From contig JACTMJ010000017.1 in assembly GCA_014584705.1 (NCBI GenBank), positions 62,001 to 126,000 of the forward strand: a stretch of 64,000 nucleotides of DNA, given 5' to 3'. This document shows positions 56,616 to 64,000 of this stretch, one piece after another (positions within the stretch are counted from its first letter, which is position 1; each line of letters begins with the position of its first letter). The notes under the pieces were generated by a model. The model made no database searches. It was not told the DNA's origin and was given only the letters and a program-made list of their open reading frames with translations. This DNA is from Acidobacteriota bacterium (lineage in GTDB: Bacteria; Acidobacteriota; Terriglobia; Bryobacterales; Bryobacteraceae). The position numbers were made by a program, and so were the translations under genes.

Positions 56616-57671
56616 ATGGCCCACGGAACTCCATCCCCTTCGCGAAATCCCACGAGTTCGGGCTGGGTAGGCATTGCCCGCCGCACCCTGCGTTCCGTCG
56701 GCGTCAATCGCATGGTTACCAACTCGTCATGGCGCGGAGACCGCCTGCTGGTGCTGTGTTACCACGGAATCGCGCTCGGCGATGAGCACGATTGGCGCCC
56801 TGGCCTGTTTCTCTCTCCGATGTGCTTTGAACAGCGCCTGCGCGCTATCGCCGAAGGCGGTTACAACGTGCTCCCGCTCGGCGAAGCCTTGGAGCGCCTC
56901 GCAAGGAAATCCCTCCCCGCGAAGAGTGTAGCCATAACCTTTGACGACGGGTTCGCGGACTTCGCCCTTGTGGCTCTTCCGGCCTTGAAGAAATATCGGT
57001 TTCCCGCCACCGTCTATCTAACCACTTGGTACTCCCTCCGGAACAAGCCGCTGTTCAATTTGGCGGTCCCTTACATCCTGTGGAAGCAACGGGACCACGC
57101 CGTCGGTGCCGCTCCGCAATTCGGTTGGGACCGGCCTCCCGACCTGCGAACGGAGATCGGCAGAACCGCCGCCGCCATTTCCGTCTTGCAATTCGTGCGT
57201 AACCATGACATTTCAAGTGCTGGTCAGCACGCTCTCCTCGAAGAGATCGCCGCGGCGCTGGGCTTCGACTATCCGTCTTTGGTCGCGAATCACATGCTCC
57301 GCATCATGACACCGGAGGAAGCCACCCGCGTCGCCTCCGAAGGCGTCACCCTCGAACTGCATACCCACCGGCATCGGACTCCCGAAGACCCGGACCTGTT
57401 CATTCGCGAGATTCAGGAGAATCGAGACCACATCCGGGCGATCTCGGGGGTCAATCCCGTCCACTTTTGCTATCCTTCCGGGGTGTATCGTCCGGCAATG
57501 CTGCCCCTCTTGCGGCAATGCGGTGTCTTTTCCGCTACCACTTGCGTTCCTGGATTGGCGGAACACGATACAGAGCCGCTGTTGCTTCCCCGTATGCTCG
57601 ATTTCGACAACCGTACCCAGGAGTCTTTTGAGGGATGGCTTAGCGGAGTGGAAGCCATGTGGCCCCGGTAA
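56616..57671 (+). CDS. Polysaccharide deacetylase (NodB-like)
   Basis: The 351-residue protein has LLVLCYHGIALGDE, the catalytic VAITFDDGFADF with the Asp pair and LELHTHRHRT with metal-binding His residues, all typical of carbohydrate esterase 4. A closing IRAISGVNPVHFCYPSGVYRP follows. It would remove N-acetyl groups from a glycan. No signal peptide is obvious, so a cytoplasmic or membrane-associated place is possible. It pairs with the ligase-like gene 6 nt upstream. Confidence 0.88.
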   Translation: MAHGTPSPSRNPTSSGWVGIARRTLRSVGVNRMVTNSSWRGDRLLVLCYHGIALGDEHDWRPGLFLSPMCFEQRLRAIAEGGYNVLPLGEALERLARKSLPAKSVAITFDDGFADFALVALPALKKYRFPATVYLTTWYSLRNKPLFNLAVPYILWKQRDHAVGAAPQFGWDRPPDLRTEIGRTAAAISVLQFVRNHDISSAGQHALLEEIAAALGFDYPSLVANHMLRIMTPEEATRVASEGVTLELHTHRHRTPEDPDLFIREIQENRDHIRAISGVNPVHFCYPSGVYRPAMLPLLRQCGVFSATTCVPGLAEHDTEPLLLPRMLDFDNRTQESFEGWLSGVEAMWPR

Positions 57672-57783
57672 CTCGCACGATTCCGGCAACCCATAAACAC
57701 TCCGTGCGTCCTACCCGTGACGATGTTCCCGATCGCCGCTCGGTTTGGTCGTCTCCGCATCCTATAGAATGAGGTCAGCTACC

Positions 57784-58767
57784 ATGGCGATGCAGTTGCG
57801 CTCCGTGTTCTCCGCGATCCTGTTTCTGGCCCTCATGGCGGTGCCCGCGGCGCTGCCCCTTCCGGCCCAAGAAGCCCCGCGCCCGAATGGCGCACAGACG
57901 CCGGCGGCTCAGGAAACGCTTGATACGCCCTTCACGTACGACGTCACCCGCGTCAACGTGCTCTTCACCGTCACCGACAAGCACGGCCGCTTCGTCACGG
58001 ACCTCGTGCAAAACGATTTTCAGGTTCTTGAAAACAAGAAGCCGCAGAACATCCTCGAATTCACCGCCGAATCGGACCTCCCCCTGCGCATCGCCATCCT
58101 CGTGGACACCAGCAACAGCATCCGCGAACGATTTCGCTTTGAGCAGGAAGCGGCCATCCAGTTTCTCAGCAAGGCCCTCCGCCCCGGGCAGGATCACGCC
58201 ATCATCGTCGGCTTTGATTCCGTCCCGCAAATCCAGACGGAACTCACGGGCGATCTCGAGGTCCTTTCCAAGTCCCTTCGCGACATGCGTCCCGGCGGCG
58301 GCACCTCCCTGTACGACGCCATCTTTTACACTTGCCGGGATCGTCTGGGCAAGGATCAGCCCCTGTACAAGTTCCGCCATGCCATGGTCATTCTCTCTGA
58401 CGGCGACGATACGCAGAGCCTTAAGACCCGGGATCAGGCATTGGAGATTGCCCAGAAAACCGACGTCGTGATCTATACGATCTCCACGAATATCTCCCGC
58501 ATGACCACCCCGGGGGACAAAGTGCTGAAGTACTTCGCGGAGGAAACCGGCGGCTTGAGCTTCTTTCCCTTCAAGGTCGAAGATCTGGAGCAATCCTTCG
58601 AGAACATCGCCAACGAACTGCGGCACCAGTACAACATCTATTACCGGCCGGAGCCGCTGCGCACCGACGGGAGCTACCAGTCGATCGATCTTCGCGTGAA
58701 AGGTCGCAAGAACATGTTGGTCCGCGCCCGGAAGGGCTACTACGCCCCTCGGATGGCGGCGAAGTAG
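57784..58767 (+). CDS. Secreted VWFA-domain protein (acidobacterial type), paralogue 3
   Basis: The 327-residue protein starts with a signal peptide (MQLRSVFSAILFLALMAVPAALPLPAQ). After a DFQVLENKKPQNILEF segment a VWA domain has ILVDTSNSIRERFRFEQ with an altered DxSxS MIDAS (DTSNS), then VILSDGDDTQS and the C-terminus YNIYYRPEPLRTDGSYQ. It resembles the two tandem VWFA genes at 9.3-11.3 kb. Upstream Met codons at 57745 and 57769 are possible but add unconserved residues. Confidence 0.85.
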   Translation: MAMQLRSVFSAILFLALMAVPAALPLPAQEAPRPNGAQTPAAQETLDTPFTYDVTRVNVLFTVTDKHGRFVTDLVQNDFQVLENKKPQNILEFTAESDLPLRIAILVDTSNSIRERFRFEQEAAIQFLSKALRPGQDHAIIVGFDSVPQIQTELTGDLEVLSKSLRDMRPGGGTSLYDAIFYTCRDRLGKDQPLYKFRHAMVILSDGDDTQSLKTRDQALEIAQKTDVVIYTISTNISRMTTPGDKVLKYFAEETGGLSFFPFKVEDLEQSFENIANELRHQYNIYYRPEPLRTDGSYQSIDLRVKGRKNMLVRARKGYYAPRMAAK

Positions 58768-58803
58768 CGCCGCTGTACGGGCAGTTCCGCCCGCGCGGGC
58801 CGC

Positions 58804-59610
58804 TCATTCCGCCAGCGTGTCCTTGCCTTCGATCCCCGTCACCTTCACCCGCCGGATGCTGCGAGCCTGTCCCGTAGCCTCATCCACGTCAATCACCGCC
58901 CCTCGCAATTGCGGGTCGGCCTCGGAAAGTTCCAGCCGGTTCGGAATCCCTGTCAGGAACCGGCGCAGCGCGGATTCTGGCGTCGCGCCGATGATCGATC
59001 CGTACGCTCCCGTCATACCGGCGTCCGCCTGCAGCGCGGTTCCCTTGGGCAGAATCCGCTCGTCCGCGGTCGGCACATGCGTGTGCGTTCCGATCACCGC
59101 GCTCACCCGTCCGTCGAGGAACCAGCCCATGCCCACTTTCTCGCTCGTAATCTCCGCATGGAAGTCCACAAAGCGTACCCGGACGCTGTCCGGGATCTGG
59201 CCGAGCAATTCCTCCGCCTTTTCGAAAGGGTCGTCGATGTCGGCCATGTGCGTGCGCCCCTGCAGGTTCAGTACCGCCACCGTGATGCCGGAGGCCAGCG
59301 TGTGCAACACCAGCCCCTTGCCAGGCAGGCTGGCCTTGTAATTCGCGGGTCGCAGCAGCAGCGGCTGCTTGTCGAGATACTCGTAAATTTCGCTCTTGTC
59401 CCAGACGTGGTTGCCAGAGGTCATGATGTCGACGCCCATCTCCAGAAAATCGTCGCAAAGGCGCGGGGTAACGCCGAAGCCCGCCGCCGCGTTCTCCACG
59501 TTGGCGATGCTTAGGTCAATGGCCAGTTCGCTCTGCAAGCGCTTCAGATGGGCCGCCACCATGCGTCTGCCCGTCCGTCCGAAAATGTCGCCGATAAACA
59601 AAATATTCAT
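58804..59610 (-). CDS. YmdB-family metallophosphoesterase
   Basis: The 268-residue protein starts MNILFIGDIFGRTGRRMV and has ANVENAAAGFGVTP, IMTSGNHVWDKSEIY, DFHAEITSEKVGMGW and IGTHTHVPTADERILP, the metal-binding set of YmdB proteins. Studied members hydrolyse 2',3'-cyclic nucleotides or phosphodiesters and affect biofilm or RNA turnover. It is divergent from the second RRM gene with 281 nt between. Confidence 0.92.
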   Translation of the reverse strand: MNILFIGDIFGRTGRRMVAAHLKRLQSELAIDLSIANVENAAAGFGVTPRLCDDFLEMGVDIMTSGNHVWDKSEIYEYLDKQPLLLRPANYKASLPGKGLVLHTLASGITVAVLNLQGRTHMADIDDPFEKAEELLGQIPDSVRVRFVDFHAEITSEKVGMGWFLDGRVSAVIGTHTHVPTADERILPKGTALQADAGMTGAYGSIIGATPESALRRFLTGIPNRLELSEADPQLRGAVIDVDEATGQARSIRRVKVTGIEGKDTLAE

Positions 59611-59752
59611 AGATAGGGAGCCCGAAGCGATTTCCTCAACCCGGGCAATCCTTCAGCATAGCCGACCGGCAATCGGTTTTCCGGCCAGTTGGAGTGCGAA
59701 AACTGCGCAATCGCGCGGGCTGCGAATGTTAGCTACGAATTTCGCAATGCAA

Positions 59753-59761
59753 TGGTATTCT
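59753..59761 (+). promoter_or_regulatory. Extended -10 element for the Gly-rich RRM gene
   Basis: TGGTATTCT fits an extended -10 (TG, one base, TATTCT). Initiation near 59768 would give a leader of about 124 nt before the GTG start. No clear -35 is present. Confidence 0.4.
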
Positions 59762-59891
59762 GAGGGAGTCGTGATGGGTATCTGACGGCGTCCGATGGGG
59801 TGTGTGACTTTTCGAAAACTGGCTTTCCTCGTATTGGTCACGGTTTCGATTCTCAACGACAAATCTAATTGAGTTCCGGGGAGGTCCGCTA

Positions 59892-60251
59892 GTGACCAAG
59901 CTTTTTGTAGGCAACCTTAGCTTTCGAACCACACAGGATGAGTTATTCGACCTGTTTACACAGTATGGGGCAGTCGATAGCGTTGCCATTATCAATGACC
60001 GGGAAACCGGTCAACCTCGCGGATTCGCCTTCGTCGAAATGGCGAACGCCGATGAAGCGGAAGCCGCCATCGCGGCTCTGAATGGAACTGAACTGGGGGG
60101 GCGCGCCATTAACGTGAATGAAGCCCGTCCGCGTCCCGAAGGTGGCGGCCCTCGCGGCGGGGGCGGCTTCCAGGGGCGGGGTGGCCGTGGTGGTTCCGGC
60201 GGCGGCCGGGGCGGCTCCCGCGGCGGCGGGGGCGGTGGCTCTCGCTGGTAG
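59892..60251 (+). CDS. Glycine-rich RNA-binding protein with one RRM domain
   Basis: The 119-residue protein has RNP2 LFVGNL (residues 3-8), NDRETGQPRGFAFVEMAN with RNP1 and a C-terminal tail that is almost only Gly, Arg and Ser. This is the layout of cold-inducible cyanobacterial Rbp proteins and of plant GRPs. The start is GTG, supported by GGGGAGGT about 7 nt upstream. A long leader may carry control elements. It may act as an RNA chaperone, which is inferred from the family. Confidence 0.9.
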   Translation: MTKLFVGNLSFRTTQDELFDLFTQYGAVDSVAIINDRETGQPRGFAFVEMANADEAEAAIAALNGTELGGRAINVNEARPRPEGGGPRGGGGFQGRGGRGGSGGGRGGSRGGGGGGSRW

Positions 60252-60269
60252 CCTGTTTCGCGCAATCAT

Positions 60270-60318
60270 ACGAATGCCCGGGTGCATGAGCGGTTAACGC
60301 TCATTCCCGGGCATTCGT
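60270..60318. terminator. Long perfect hairpin between two convergent genes
   Basis: Thirteen bp (ACGAATGCCCGGG with its complement) and an inner 7-bp stem ATGAGCG/CGCTCAT close a GTTAA loop. No T-tract follows on either strand. Its place between the RRM gene and the convergent DUF1080 gene suggests a shared transcript end or stabiliser. Confidence 0.55.
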
Positions 60319-60408
60319 ATTCAACGCGATATTATTGCGGTACTTTCCGTGCGGAAGTTGACGGTGAAGCCACGCGGTCGGCGGTTCCGCCGAAGTACTC
60401 GCACCCCT

Positions 60409-61134
60409 TTAGGGAAGCAACGGGGCTGTCTGTTCCGGTGTAGTTACGCCCGGTGGCAGTTCCATAATCTGGATATTCCGGAAATGGATTTCCGCGCCCT
60501 CGGATTCCAGGCACAGATACCCTTTCTTTTGCGATACCTTCGCGATTCCATTTACAAACTTGCCATTTACGGCAAGTTTAACCACCCCATCCACCGCTAC
60601 CACATCATAGGTATTCCACTCGCCCCGGCCCTTTACGCGGTTCTCGATAGACTTGCTTCTCGTCCCGCGAGGGTTGTCCGGCACTGCCGTTACTCCCCCC
60701 ACCCCGAACAGCTCCCCATGCACATAGGCGATTGGCGGTTCCACGCCGTCCTTGGTATTGAGCCGCACCCATTCCGGATCAAGCATCTGAATCTCCAGCC
60801 CGTTGGGGAGCCGGTTCTTCTCGCCCGGAACGGCATTGCTCCAGGCGAATACCCCGGAATTCCCGCCGGCCTCCATATGTCGCCACTCAACGTGCAATAG
60901 AAAATTCTCATACTGCCGCTCCGATCGCATTACGCCGATCGGATGCCCTTTGCACACGATCATCCCGTCCCGCACGGACCACGTGTCGGGGTCTGTGTTT
61001 ACGTTCACCCAACCGCTCAGGTCCTTGCCGTTAAACAGCGGTTTCCATTCCGGCAGACCCTGGGAGGCGGCGGGAGCCGCCAGGCTGAACGCCCAAATCA
61101 TGAGGGCAAAAAACACTCGTAGTTGCCGTTTCAT
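60409..61134 (-). CDS. DUF1080 (3-keto-disaccharide hydrolase) domain protein
   Basis: The 241-residue protein has a signal peptide ([26 protein letters not shown]) and then the DUF1080 fold: [57 protein letters not shown] and [14 protein letters not shown]. Family members are concanavalin-like and some hydrolyse 3-keto-disaccharides outside the cytoplasm. The chosen ATG has AGGAGGAAGG upstream; the frame is open for 24 more codons. It is alone on its strand. Confidence 0.88.
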   Translation of the reverse strand: MKRQLRVFFALMIWAFSLAAPAASQGLPEWKPLFNGKDLSGWVNVNTDPDTWSVRDGMIVCKGHPIGVMRSERQYENFLLHVEWRHMEAGGNSGVFAWSNAVPGEKNRLPNGLEIQMLDPEWVRLNTKDGVEPPIAYVHGELFGVGGVTAVPDNPRGTRSKSIENRVKGRGEWNTYDVVAVDGVVKLAVNGKFVNGIAKVSQKKGYLCLESEGAEIHFRNIQIMELPPGVTTPEQTAPLLP

Positions 61135-61258
61135 CGCTATGATTCCTTCCTCCTGTAATGCTGGTCCGCGGGTGCCGCCAATTGGCTGGCTACGCCTAGC
61201 ATACACGCATCCAGTGCGGGAAATTGACGCTCTTCCGGCAGGGGTATAGGCTAGGGTT

Positions 61259-61834
61259 GTGGGATCGCTCGTTCGCTATCTGCCGTCGGCCATCTACACC
61301 CGGCTCACCGTCGCTTCCGCCGGTATCGCCATCGCATGCGTGTTCCTCTCCCGCATCTGGCTCCCCGCTCTTGGCTTCACCTTCGGTTTTGCTCTGCTTT
61401 CGCTCACGTTTCTTTGCCTCCTCACCCGGCCTCCCATTGAAGTCCACGACAGCCACCTTCAGGTCGGGCGGCAATGGATCCCCTGGGAGACCGTGAGCCA
61501 TATCGATGAACCGCGCTCCGTGGTCCCTCTCGTCTTGCCGCTCACGTTGAATAGCGAACGGCGGTTTTTCCTCGTCTATTCGGGCAGCCGGGAATCCAGC
61601 CGCAAACTCCTGCACCAGATCCGCCGCCACGCCCGCTTTGCTCTTATCCACGGCTTGCCATACCGCCAGTTTTGGGATGAAGATCTGGAAGCCTTCCGGG
61701 ACCGCTGCATCGTTACCGATCATCAGTGGAACGTCCTCTCGCAGGAGGATGAAGCGGAAGTGGAACGTTTGTTCCGCACCCTTCGCAAAGAGGGTTCGCT
61801 TCACCCAAGCGGGTCGGACGAATCCCTATCCTAG
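61259..61834 (+). CDS. Small membrane protein of unknown function
   Basis: The 191-residue protein has two N-terminal membrane segments (about residues 15-53), then a soluble part with [24 protein letters not shown] that resembles a PH-like beta-sandwich. The C-terminus is charged. The start is GTG at 61259. I cannot name it. It is 8 nt upstream of the YdcF-like gene and probably co-transcribed with it and the ABC exporter. Confidence 0.65.
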   Translation: MGSLVRYLPSAIYTRLTVASAGIAIACVFLSRIWLPALGFTFGFALLSLTFLCLLTRPPIEVHDSHLQVGRQWIPWETVSHIDEPRSVVPLVLPLTLNSERRFFLVYSGSRESSRKLLHQIRRHARFALIHGLPYRQFWDEDLEAFRDRCIVTDHQWNVLSQEDEAEVERLFRTLRKEGSLHPSGSDESLS

Positions 61835-61842
61835 CTGATGCA

Positions 61843-62493
61843 ATGGCGCGGAACATCGAAAGCGTTTCCCGGCCGCCGCGGGGGGCGGGCAAGCTAGTGA
61901 CACGCTCCAAACGATGGGTTATTGCCGCACTTGTCTTCCTTGCGGTCGCCGCGCTCTCTTGGCACTGGTGGCTGCCCCTCCCGGCTGAATTCCTCGTGCG
62001 GGGCGATCCGCCCGCGAAGGCCGATGCCATCGTCGTCCTGGCCGGGGACGGCTACGGAAATCGAGTCCGCAAGGGCGCGGATCTGGCTCTCCAGGGCTAT
62101 GCCCCCATCGTCCTCACGAGTGGCGCCGCATGGATCTACGGCGTCTGCGAATGCGATCTCGCGATAGACTATGCGGTGCGGAACGGCTATCCTCGTTCGT
62201 TGTTTGAACCGCTTCGGAATGATGCCACCAGCACCGATGCCGAGGCCCGCGTCATCTTCGCGGAAGCCCGCCGCCGCGGGTGGAAATCCATACTCATTGT
62301 GACCAGCGACTACCACACCCGCCGCACCCGCATCCTTCTCAACCGTCTCAAGCCGCCCGAGCTGCGCCTGATCGTCGTCGCCGCGCCGGACCGCTTCTTT
62401 CGCGCGGATCGCTGGTGGTGGCACCGCGAAAGCCGCAAGACTCTGTTGACCGAGTGGGCCAAGTTGGCCGCCGCCATGCTGGGGGGCCTGTGA
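61843..62493 (+). CDS. YdcF/DUF218-family membrane-anchored protein
   Basis: The 216-residue protein has one N-terminal membrane segment (VIAALVFLAVAALSWHWWL) and the DUF218 core: ADAIVVLAGDGYGNRVRKGADLAL, PIVLTSGA, DATSTDAEARVIFAEARRRG and ILIVTSDYHTRRTRILLNRL. The function of the family is not settled; links to cell-wall or lipid-carrier precursors (ElyC/SanA) are known. It overlaps the ABC exporter gene by 4 nt. Confidence 0.87.
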   Translation: MARNIESVSRPPRGAGKLVTRSKRWVIAALVFLAVAALSWHWWLPLPAEFLVRGDPPAKADAIVVLAGDGYGNRVRKGADLALQGYAPIVLTSGAAWIYGVCECDLAIDYAVRNGYPRSLFEPLRNDATSTDAEARVIFAEARRRGWKSILIVTSDYHTRRTRILLNRLKPPELRLIVVAAPDRFFRADRWWWHRESRKTLLTEWAKLAAAMLGGL

Positions 62494-64000
62494 GCGCGCA
62501 GTCTGGCGTCACATCCGCTCCTCGGGAACGCGTCTCCTTTGCGGAATTGCGCAGCGCCTTTCGCTTCCTCTGGCCCTACTTTCGGCCCTATCGCCGGGAC
62601 CTCACTCTGGGCTATGCCGCGCTCCTCATCAAGAACGGCGCGGGCGCCAGCATGCCCCTGATCGTCAAAGCCGGCGTCGATAGCCTCGGCTCCGGTTTTG
62701 AGCTCAGCGTCACCCTCAAGTATTGCGCCTGGATGGTGGTGGCGATCTTCATTAAGGGCTTCTTTCAGTTCTGGATGCGCGTCCTGCTCGTCAATGTCTC
62801 CCGCGACGTCGAATACGATTTGCGCAACGACATCTTCGGCAACCTCGTTCGGCTCTCGGGAGACTTCTTTGGCCGCACCCGCACCGGAGACGTCCTGGCG
62901 CGGGCCACCAACGATCTGGGAGCCGTTCGCATGATGGCCGGGCCCGGCGTGATGTATTGGATGGAAACGGTGACGCTCGCCATCGTCGTCCTCGCCATCA
63001 TGTTCGCGGCGGATTGGCGTCTCACCCTGGCCGCGCTCCTGACGGCGCCCCTTGTCAGCGTTGCCGTCGGCCTGCTCGGCTCGAAAATTCATACCTATTT
63101 CCAGGCCATTCAGGAGAAGTTCTCGGATATCAGCAGCATGGTGCAGGAGAATCTCCACGGCGTTCGCGTCGTCCGCGCCTACGTGCAGGAAGACGCCGAA
63201 CAGGCCCATTTTGCCCGGCTCAATCGGGAGTACATCGTCCACAGTTTGAAGCTGGCCAAAGTCTCCGGCCTTTTTATGCCGCTGCTCGAATTTCTCATCG
63301 GCATTTCCTTTCTGATGGTTCTTGCCGTCGGCGGTTGGCAGATGATGCGTGGCGAAATGACGGTGGGCGATTACGTCATGTTCAACAGTTTCATGGGGCT
63401 TCTCGTCTGGCCCATGATCGCGATGGGTTGGGTCGTGAATCTCACCCAGCGCGGCATGGCGTCGCTCGCGCGCATCCGTGAGTTTCTCGATGAGCGTCCG
63501 TCCATTGCCAGCCCGCCCCACCCAGAGGTGCCCGCCAGGCCCGCTGGTACCATCTCGTTTCGAAAAGTGAGCTACCGGCATGAGCACGGCTTCGCTCTGC
63601 GCGGCATCGATCTCGAAATTCCCGCGGGAGATACTATTGCCATCGTCGGCCCCACGGGCAGCGGTAAGAGCACCCTCGCCCGGCTCATCCCCAGGCTGAT
63701 TGACCCTTCGGAGGGGGAGGTTCTGGTCGATGGCGTGCCCGTCCAGCGGCAGTCGCTCGAAGCGCTCCGCGCCGGAATCGCCGTCGTTCCTCAGGAGACC
63801 TTCCTGTTCTCTTCCACGCTGCTGGAAAACATCCGCTTCGGCGCGCCGAATGCCAGCCTCGATGAGGCTCGCGCCGCCGCCGCCGCTGCCGGTCTCGGTC
63901 CGGATCTCGAGGGCTTCCCCCAGGGTCTCGATACGCGCGTCGGGGAACGTGGCGTGACGCTTTCCGGCGGCCAGAAGCAGCGCACCGCCATCGCCAGAGC
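62490..64000 (+). CDS. MsbA-like ABC exporter, 3' truncated by window edge
   Basis: The frame begins at the GTG that overlaps the stop of the YdcF-like gene (GTGA) and is open to the window end, giving about 503 residues. An N-terminal six-helix exporter domain includes the TGDVLARATNDLGAVRMM and SMVQENLHGVRVVRAYVQE segments. The ATPase domain has Walker A VGPTGSGKSTLARLI, the Q-loop VVPQETFLF and the signature LSGGQKQRTAIARA at the edge. The architecture is that of a full half-transporter (MsbA type). Lipid or glycolipid export is inferred from the family only. Confidence 0.92.
   Translation, partial: MSAQSGVTSAPRERVSFAELRSAFRFLWPYFRPYRRDLTLGYAALLIKNGAGASMPLIVKAGVDSLGSGFELSVTLKYCAWMVVAIFIKGFFQFWMRVLLVNVSRDVEYDLRNDIFGNLVRLSGDFFGRTRTGDVLARATNDLGAVRMMAGPGVMYWMETVTLAIVVLAIMFAADWRLTLAALLTAPLVSVAVGLLGSKIHTYFQAIQEKFSDISSMVQENLHGVRVVRAYVQEDAEQAHFARLNREYIVHSLKLAKVSGLFMPLLEFLIGISFLMVLAVGGWQMMRGEMTVGDYVMFNSFMGLLVWPMIAMGWVVNLTQRGMASLARIREFLDERPSIASPPHPEVPARPAGTISFRKVSYRHEHGFALRGIDLEIPAGDTIAIVGPTGSGKSTLARLIPRLIDPSEGEVLVDGVPVQRQSLEALRAGIAVVPQETFLFSSTLLENIRFGAPNASLDEARAAAAAAGLGPDLEGFPQGLDTRVGERGVTLSGGQKQRTAIAR

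Noticed and set aside
62310..63587. A 425-codon leftward open frame at the right end
   Set aside because: It lies antisense to the YdcF-like and ABC exporter genes, is rich in His, Asp and Gly as antisense frames often are, and shows no domain.

Overview
The window looks like a piece of a GC-rich Gram-negative chromosome, most likely from an Acidobacteriota member of the Bryobacterales/Solibacter type. Gram-negative: it encodes KDO/CMP-KDO synthesis (kdsA, kdsB) and a Wzt-like polysaccharide exporter ATPase. The acidobacterial guess is inference. It rests on three secreted VWFA proteins of a type common in that phylum, a Tat-targeted Gfo/Idh/MocA oxidoreductase paired with a HEAT-repeat protein, a DUF1080 protein and a Tat-type sugar isomerase-like protein. 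No rRNA operon, insertion sequence, prophage, CRISPR array or recognisable defence system was seen.

Layout. 0-12.7 kb: the 3' end of treY, a small membrane protein, a leftward murQ-murA-rhodanese group, a NodU-type carbamoyltransferase, a compact leftward kdsB-pyrG-kdsA operon (CTP synthase between two KDO enzymes), two tandem VWFA proteins and a sugar isomerase-like protein. 12.7-14.8 kb: a Gdx/SugE-type SMR exporter behind a long inverted-repeat leader, tRNA-Arg(CCT) and purD. 14.9-19.2 kb: mnmG-rsmG-parS-parA-parB, a classic origin-proximal block, then tRNA-Met(CAT).

19.3-30.5 kb: a rightward envelope-glycan cluster (Wzt-like ABC ATPase, methyltransferase with coiled coil, GT2-GT4 fusion, three GT2 enzymes, one GT4 enzyme) ending in an overlapping alanine racemase gene. 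The matching ABC permease (Wzm) is absent. 30.6-36.9 kb: tRNA-Gly(GCC), a 0.9-kb intergenic region with clustered TTTTCCAC-type motifs (candidate oriC), then dnaA, dnaN and gyrB with no recF between the last two.

37-49 kb: oxidoreductase plus HEAT protein with a good terminator, a flippase-like membrane protein, a P-loop kinase whose end overlaps an MFS gene by 78 nt, trpS, an RlmD-type rRNA methyltransferase, a CusF-like lipoprotein with a cupin, an epimerase, and a leftward PIN-TRAM/ispD/ispF group. 49-64 kb: an RRM protein, an outer-membrane-like protein, nadC, valS, an O-antigen ligase-like protein with a polysaccharide deacetylase, a third VWFA protein, a YmdB-type phosphodiesterase, a second Gly-rich RRM protein, a DUF1080 protein, a small membrane protein, a YdcF-like protein and a truncated MsbA-like ABC exporter.

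Themes: chromosome replication and segregation (parABS, candidate oriC, dnaA, dnaN, gyrB) interleaved with envelope building (murA, murQ, alr, KDO genes, glycosyltransferases, ligase, exporters). The least explained elements are the gdx leader, the candidate origin with a DnaA carrying an atypical DNA-recognition motif, the GT2-GT4 fusion in a cluster without permease, and the two RRM genes. I found no clear-cut novel multi-gene system; the findings are leads of graded strength.
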